64,000 nt of DNA, taken from assembly GCA_033002965.1 (NCBI GenBank), contig JAURVB010000740.1, positions 1 through 64,000 on the forward strand. Reading direction: 5' to 3'. Shown here one piece after another: positions 59,412 through 64,000 of this stretch. A program made the translations under genes and the position numbers. The stretch is from Piper betle. Its lineage: Eukaryota; Streptophyta; Magnoliopsida; Piperales; Piperaceae. The notes beneath the pieces are model-generated. The model saw only the letters and a list, made by a program, of their open reading frames with translations. It made no database searches and had not been told where the DNA came from. The stretch's first letter is position 1. Each line of letters begins with the position of its first letter.

Positions 59412-60243
59412 TAACAACATGCTCCCATTGCTCAGGTACCATAAAATGATTTGAGTGGCTAATTTCTCATTAACGATTGAAGTTCATGTGCAACATGCTC
59501 GATCTTGGGTTTAGCTGATGTAATACAAGCTAACAAAGACATGCCAGCAAACTACAACTAACAAACTACGAGCTATAACTGTTGACAGTAAAGACACAAA
59601 AAACTTCTCAAATTTGTAACATCTCCTATTTTATTATCATCTATTGCAGCTTGGTGTTCTGTTCTTGCCTTCTCAAACCGGGAAGCCAACTTGTGGATTT
59701 TCTTGTTCAAAGGACATCGGAAGCTCTCAGGTTTCTTACGGTGTCTGACATTCTCTTTTTTCCCATGCTTAGTGGCTGTTACACAATGGTTCATTGTGAC
59801 AAATTTATATGCACTGATGACTTTTTCTCTTAATTTGGCACAAGAAATTAGCAGGAACTAAGTTGCCTATGACAAAGCTTGTCACTCTATGTTGTCAAGG
59901 TAATATTAAGGAATCCTCTGAAGTCGTGAAATTGCCAATTCCATATCAAATACCTCCACAACCATACTCATCTGAAGGTAAGACAATTGTGCTTAATAAT
60001 ATAGCTAGGAAGTTAGTAAACATTTGGTTGGATGAAAAAGAAGAACAAAAATAAAGCTGAACTTGTAGATAATTGATTACAAATTTTGTTGTTTTATTTA
60101 GAAGTACTATACCTCTAATTTCCTCCTCTCGTCTTTGCATTTCAGATATCCCTTGGTCATGGGATCGTCAATACCTCAAGAAGGATGTTTTCGGTCAAGT
60201 ATGGGCGCGCCATGTGCAATTGTACATAAATGAGAATTCGTGA

Positions 60244-61689
60244 TCCTAGCATGTTTTTATTTAGCATTTCTTGTTGTTGTAGTCGATTATTGAAACTTTG
60301 AGAAACGGTTTTCGTACCTATGAAATGCAATTTGGAGGAAGATCTTTTACAACTCTTAATTTTATTACTGATGAATGATTGGACCTAAGATAAGGCCACA
60401 ATTTTCGATGAAAGTTGATGTACAAATAGTGAAAGTTGGGCTTGCATGAGAAAGGGGGAGCCAGGCAGCTAGCATTGACGAAAATCAGTTCCTATGTGAA
60501 ATTGTCTGATTTGTATGAAATATGATGTAAAAATTAGCTGATTCCCCTTGATTTAAATCAGATCAAAAGGCATCCAATCCAAAAAAATAGGTGAATCGCT
60601 TAGTATAAATAAATGGTCGTTGAATCAGTTGATTTATACTATTTAACGGAAAAACTGGTTTTTATATGTAAATGATCAAAATAACTTAAGTATGTTAACG
60701 AATAAATTTATTATACATGAGTAAAATTGAAATTAAATTTTGAAAACTTAAAATCCAGTATTCCTCGCCCCTCCCTCCGCTGCTGCCCCTTGTGCCTCGC
60801 CCCCTCCCTTCGGGCCTTCCTTTGTGGCTCGCCCCTCCCTCTCGCTGCCACCCCGTGTGCCTTGCCCCCTCCCTCTGCGGCCGCCCATTGTGCCTTGCCC
60901 TTCCCTCCGCCATCGCCCCTTGTGCCTCGCCCCTACCTCCACCGCCGCTCCCATGTGGTGAACTATCATACAATATATATATATTTTTTAACTTTTGCTT
61001 GTGTGGTGAATTGACGTATCAAGTTAGTTGTAGGCATTGATGCTGTTGGTTGCAAGTTTGTGTATAGAAATTGATTTTTTACCGTATTCTTTTATTGTGA
61101 TTGTGGTGAAATTGAAGCTTTCGGTTAGTTTTTTACCGTATTCTTAAGTTTGGTGGAAGTGGACTAGCTGGGATTCGCAGGTCACGCTGTCTCAGATCGT
61201 AAGGTTCTCGATCAAACGATGCGGAGAGGTGATAGAAATGCGTGTTGGGTAGATGATATTTGGATCAGAGGCCGTCATTGAAATGGAATGTTTTCGGTTA
61301 TTGTATGTTTCAGATAGGGAAGCTTCCTTTGGAGTGGGCTAAGTGCTTGACTCGTTGTTAACTCGTCCAAGGTGAAAGTTCATGGTAGATGTGTGGCTGC
61401 ACCGTATGAACTTCGTCTAATGCAGGATATTTTGTTATTTGTTAAGTAGATTGCTTTCCTTAGTTACAATTGACTGCAGCTAAATTTCTTGTTTATTTAG
61501 TTCTTGTAACAAATGGAAGTAACATTGTTATCCGTTTCTGGCCTATGCAGTTTGTTTATTCACGAGTCAGTCTTCACAGAAGGATATCAGTCTTCTTTGG
61601 GAGATAATTGCTCCTCCCCCCAACATATATTGTGCTACCCTTACCCTGTCCACCCTTTTCAAACTCTTGAACATGAAACCTGCTATAAA
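60244..61689. other. TDP1 downstream region with minisatellite and decayed element
   Basis: No gene was recognised. About 60540-60970 resembles the left part of the hAT-like element at 33342 (TTTAAATCAGATC, then a TTTTGAAAACTTAAAATCC to C-rich transition). The stretch 61510-61689 has an ORF without recognisable motif. Confidence 0.4.
60767..60957. repeat. C-rich degenerate minisatellite
   Basis: About six irregular units of 30-36 bp built from CCTCGCCCCTCCCTC and GCCCCTTGTGCC. Open frames on both strands are compositional. Confidence 0.75.
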
Positions 61690-63911
61690 TGTAACATCCC
61701 GTTTCGGCTCACCCGTGAACCGACTCGGAAATGTCACCGGCGACCGAACTGTTCGCTAATTTACTGGGTTCGGTTAAGCCGACCCGGATCTACCCTCGGT
61801 GTCTCAAGATGGAGATGCAAACATGAAATGCATGGATGGGATGCGTGGGTTCTAACGTAGTCCTACATGCATGCTATGATGTGCAAACAAAACAAAACCA
61901 TGCAACGGTAAAAAAATTTTAATTAAAAATTATCCACAACAAGGGTATATAAATATTTTATCAAAATACGATAAAACATGATAATCTACCGTAGCATTCA
62001 TCATTATCTCTTTCGTTTCAATTGAACCGAGCCTGAACTCCAAACTCACTACTCATTCACATTTATCCATTCATTTCATATCAAGCAATTTATCTAAATA
62101 AGCACATCAAAATTATCATTCACATAGCAATAACACACCGTCATTATAGATTACACGCGGCAGGTACATGTGTGTGCGGTTCCGTGCTGCTCCTCCGCAG
62201 TCCCGACAGCTTTCATCCCTTGCATTTCTCACCTACATATATATAGAAAAACCGTCAGTAACGAGTGTTACCAGCCCAGAAAATAACTAATATCAATCTG
62301 GCATAGGAGAGCAAACTCTCCTGTTGAATTAAAACCATATACTTCCTCAAGAACTCTCATCAAGGCACATACGGGAGTCGTCGCCCTCGGGTCGACAGCG
62401 TCCCCCTATCTTTCACATTCTCATGCCTCGGCCATTTCTCTATCGCTTCTCGCATCAAATCTCATTCATTTCCGCCCTCTGCACCTTCCATATTACTCCT
62501 GGCCTTGAGCACGAAGGCCGAGTACTCTCAGGCAGTCGCCTTCAGTACCCTTTGAAACCACAAGTCTAGACATGCGCTGCAATGCAGTACCTGTGAACCT
62601 CCACACTTCTCCGGGTTTGAGGAACTCAAAGGTGGAGTTGTCAGGATCCTTCGGGAATGAAACGGCTTGCACACCATTCCAGAGCCCACTATCGACTCAC
62701 ACGTGCCCACTCGCGTAGCACGGTAGTCGGATTTCCCTCATTCAATCTCTCACTGAAAACGCAAAAACTATACATATATATAGGTCTGGGTTGAGATTTA
62801 TACAATAGGCCCGAAGGCAACGTGAGCTGGATCTGAAGTTCGAAAACAAACTCGAAGGATCTCATCCTCGAGGGTTATTAATCCGAAAAAATTATTGGCT
62901 AAATGGCCCGAGCTAAGTGGGATCCGATAAAGCGCCACTTAACTCGCCCTGTACATGATAAATCAAATACACAATAGAATAGCGTAAAACAGAGAACGAG
63001 TCCTAAACGGACCTGGTAGAAGCTCCAAACGGGTCCACACGCCTAGGCGGCGAGCTCCTATATTATACCTACACAATCAAGCTAAAAACTAACGCCCGCA
63101 TGAAGAATCACACATCCTATGGCATGCACACACAATCAACATAATCACGCATCAATCAACACACATCAACCTATATCAATTCTAGCAAGTCTACTTAGGC
63201 TAGTTTGCATTAAATCATGATCATTACCTAATTACCCTAATTAGTTTCTTAGCCTCCATTTTTAACACCACTCAATGAAACAAATTTTATATTTTATCCT
63301 TAATCAATTCTACATGTATACATATAATTATAACACGCAATTCACCAATCCTAGCATGCAATTCTAATAATCAATACTTTTAAATAACTAAGTTAAAATA
63401 AATTATACCTCACGTCGTCGAATATTTTATCCTTAATCAATTCTACATGTATACATATAATTATAACACGCAATTCACCAATTCTAGCATGCAATTCTAA
63501 TAATCAATACTTTTAAATAACTAAGTTAAAATAAATTATACCTCATGTCGTCGAAAATTGGCGATGGCTATGGTTTCCGTTTCGTGGCTCGAAACTCGAA
63601 TTCGGCACCTAATGGCGTCCGAAGTCCGATCAGATTGGACCGGGTGCGTTCGGCGGATGATCCGGCGAATTTCCCACGAATCCAATTTTCCGGCGGTTCT
63701 GGCGGTTTTCCGGTGAGTGTCGGCAGTTTTCCGGCGGATTCCGACGATTATTCGGCGATGATTCGGGGCGGGGCAATCAGGGGGTCTATCAGCACCAGCT
63801 CGATGAGCTTGGTCCAATGGTGCTGTCAAACAGGGTAGCCGAGGCGATGATGGCCGTCGACGGCGGCATCGAAAATGGGTGGCGGAGGCGGCGTACTCCG
63901 ATCGGGGCTGC
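61690..63911 (-). mobile_element. Family-A LTR, interrupted at 63911
   Basis: It starts TGTAACATCCCG at 61690 and is collinear with the solo LTR at 14254, with which it shares many private variants. It carries the U3 palindrome at 62909-62946. The alignment stops at 63911, where a family-B LTR begins. The remainder lies beyond the window. Confidence 0.9.
63289..63554. repeat. 133-bp tandem duplication within the LTR
   Basis: Two near-identical copies, starting ATATTTTATCC at 63289 and 63422. The other family-A LTRs in the window have one. Confidence 0.9.
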
Positions 63912-64000
63912 TGTAAAACCCACGATTCGAGTTAGGGTTTTATATTCAGAACCGGTTGGGTCAACCGTTATTTTTTCGAGTTGAGTCAGTTTTAAGACAC
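63912..64000 (+). mobile_element. Start of a family-B LTR nested in the family-A LTR
   Basis: TGTAAAACCCACGATTCGAG at 63912 matches the start of the outer LTR at 7862 and the inverse of the end at 13347, and continues to the window edge. The left flank is GCTGC (63907-63911), the expected TSD. Confidence 0.85.

Larger units (their letters stand above)
49592..60243 (+). pseudogene. TDP1: Tyrosyl-DNA phosphodiesterase 1, decayed
   Basis: Plant TDP1 removes topoisomerase I and other adducts from DNA ends. Recognisable exons: 49592..49609 (possible start), 50204 on and 50929 on (FHA domain), 51628..51838, 52045..52097 (LSNYMVDIDWL), about 52250..52326, 55519..55735 (first HKD, THHAK, then NLIHVDWNNKSQG), 55913..56003, 56283 on, 57386..57486 (GYAAGNAIPSP), 58881 on (second HKD), 59030..59111, 59650..59730, 59845..59977 and 60146..60243 (IPWSWD to stop). 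Lesions: an FHA frameshift and an SRKH-type motif with TGA at 50333; HIK changed to RIK at 58894; TAA at 58936 with loss of the donor GT; a stop and a 1-bp deletion in the SANLSKAAWG exon near 59052-59063; the exons for the QFSSLGSLDEKW region are missing. Introns are kept, so it is not a processed copy. Confidence 0.88.

Noticed and set aside
49592..60243. TDP1 as a functional, alternatively spliced gene
   Set aside because: Independent lesions in the FHA and second HKD regions, a missing splice donor and absent exons cannot be skipped while keeping both catalytic motifs.
60695..61040. Cys/Pro-rich and Gly/Arg-rich ORFs
   Set aside because: Both strands of a C-rich minisatellite; compositional only.

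Overview
This window is nuclear DNA from a flowering plant. Three spliced genes have clear plant homologues, one plant-type gene is decayed, and most of the rest is nested transposable elements. The lineage (monocot, magnoliid or other) cannot be fixed from the sequence alone. No rRNA gene, intact tRNA gene or CRISPR array was seen.

Genes. (1) 20649..21709 (+): four exons, 140 aa, a small basic protein with one membrane segment. (2) 22160..24395 (-): three exons, 347 aa, a gibberellin 2-oxidase of the C20-GA class. It converges on gene 1, with about 450 bp between the stop codons. (3) 29463..32475 (+): ten exons, 303 aa, an ER-membrane J-protein of the DNAJC25 / AtDjC50 type. (4) 49592..60243 (+): a tyrosyl-DNA phosphodiesterase 1 (TDP1) gene wrecked by stops, frameshifts, missing exons and at least three transposon insertions. 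A two-exon candidate of unknown function lies at 4884..6464 and a coiled-coil-like gene fragment at 47991..48303.

Repeats by region. 1-95 is the tip of a Tekay-like LTR (family A). 238-497 and 1105-1465 are minisatellites. 1986 to about 3740 is an old gypsy-like LTR with a priming site. 7862-13864 holds two solo LTRs of a related family (B), one inserted in the other in opposite orientation, each with a target-site duplication (TSD), forming a ~6 kb inverted repeat. 14254-17636 is a solo family-A LTR (TSD CTGCT) carrying a 606-bp hAT-like element. 33342-47186 is a hAT-like element with inverted ends and a TSD; a complete 10.65-kb Tekay/Del retrotransposon (35206..45855, TSD GTTTT) sits inside it. 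The TDP1 locus holds an old LTR, a second copy of the 606-bp hAT-like family and a complete TRIM (57969..58734, TSD CTTTG). The window ends in a family-A LTR (from 61690) split at 63912 by a family-B LTR.

Most striking points. The Tekay element has one long open gag-pol-chromodomain frame but no recognisable aspartic protease, three tandem CCHC knuckles, and a primer-binding site repeated four times in 45-bp steps, each upstream copy within a perfect hairpin. The decaying TDP1 has His to Arg at the second HKD histidine, the position changed in the human disease SCAN1. The inverted solo LTRs could yield hairpin RNA against their own family. Short perfect palindromes in U3 are kept between LTR families A and B.
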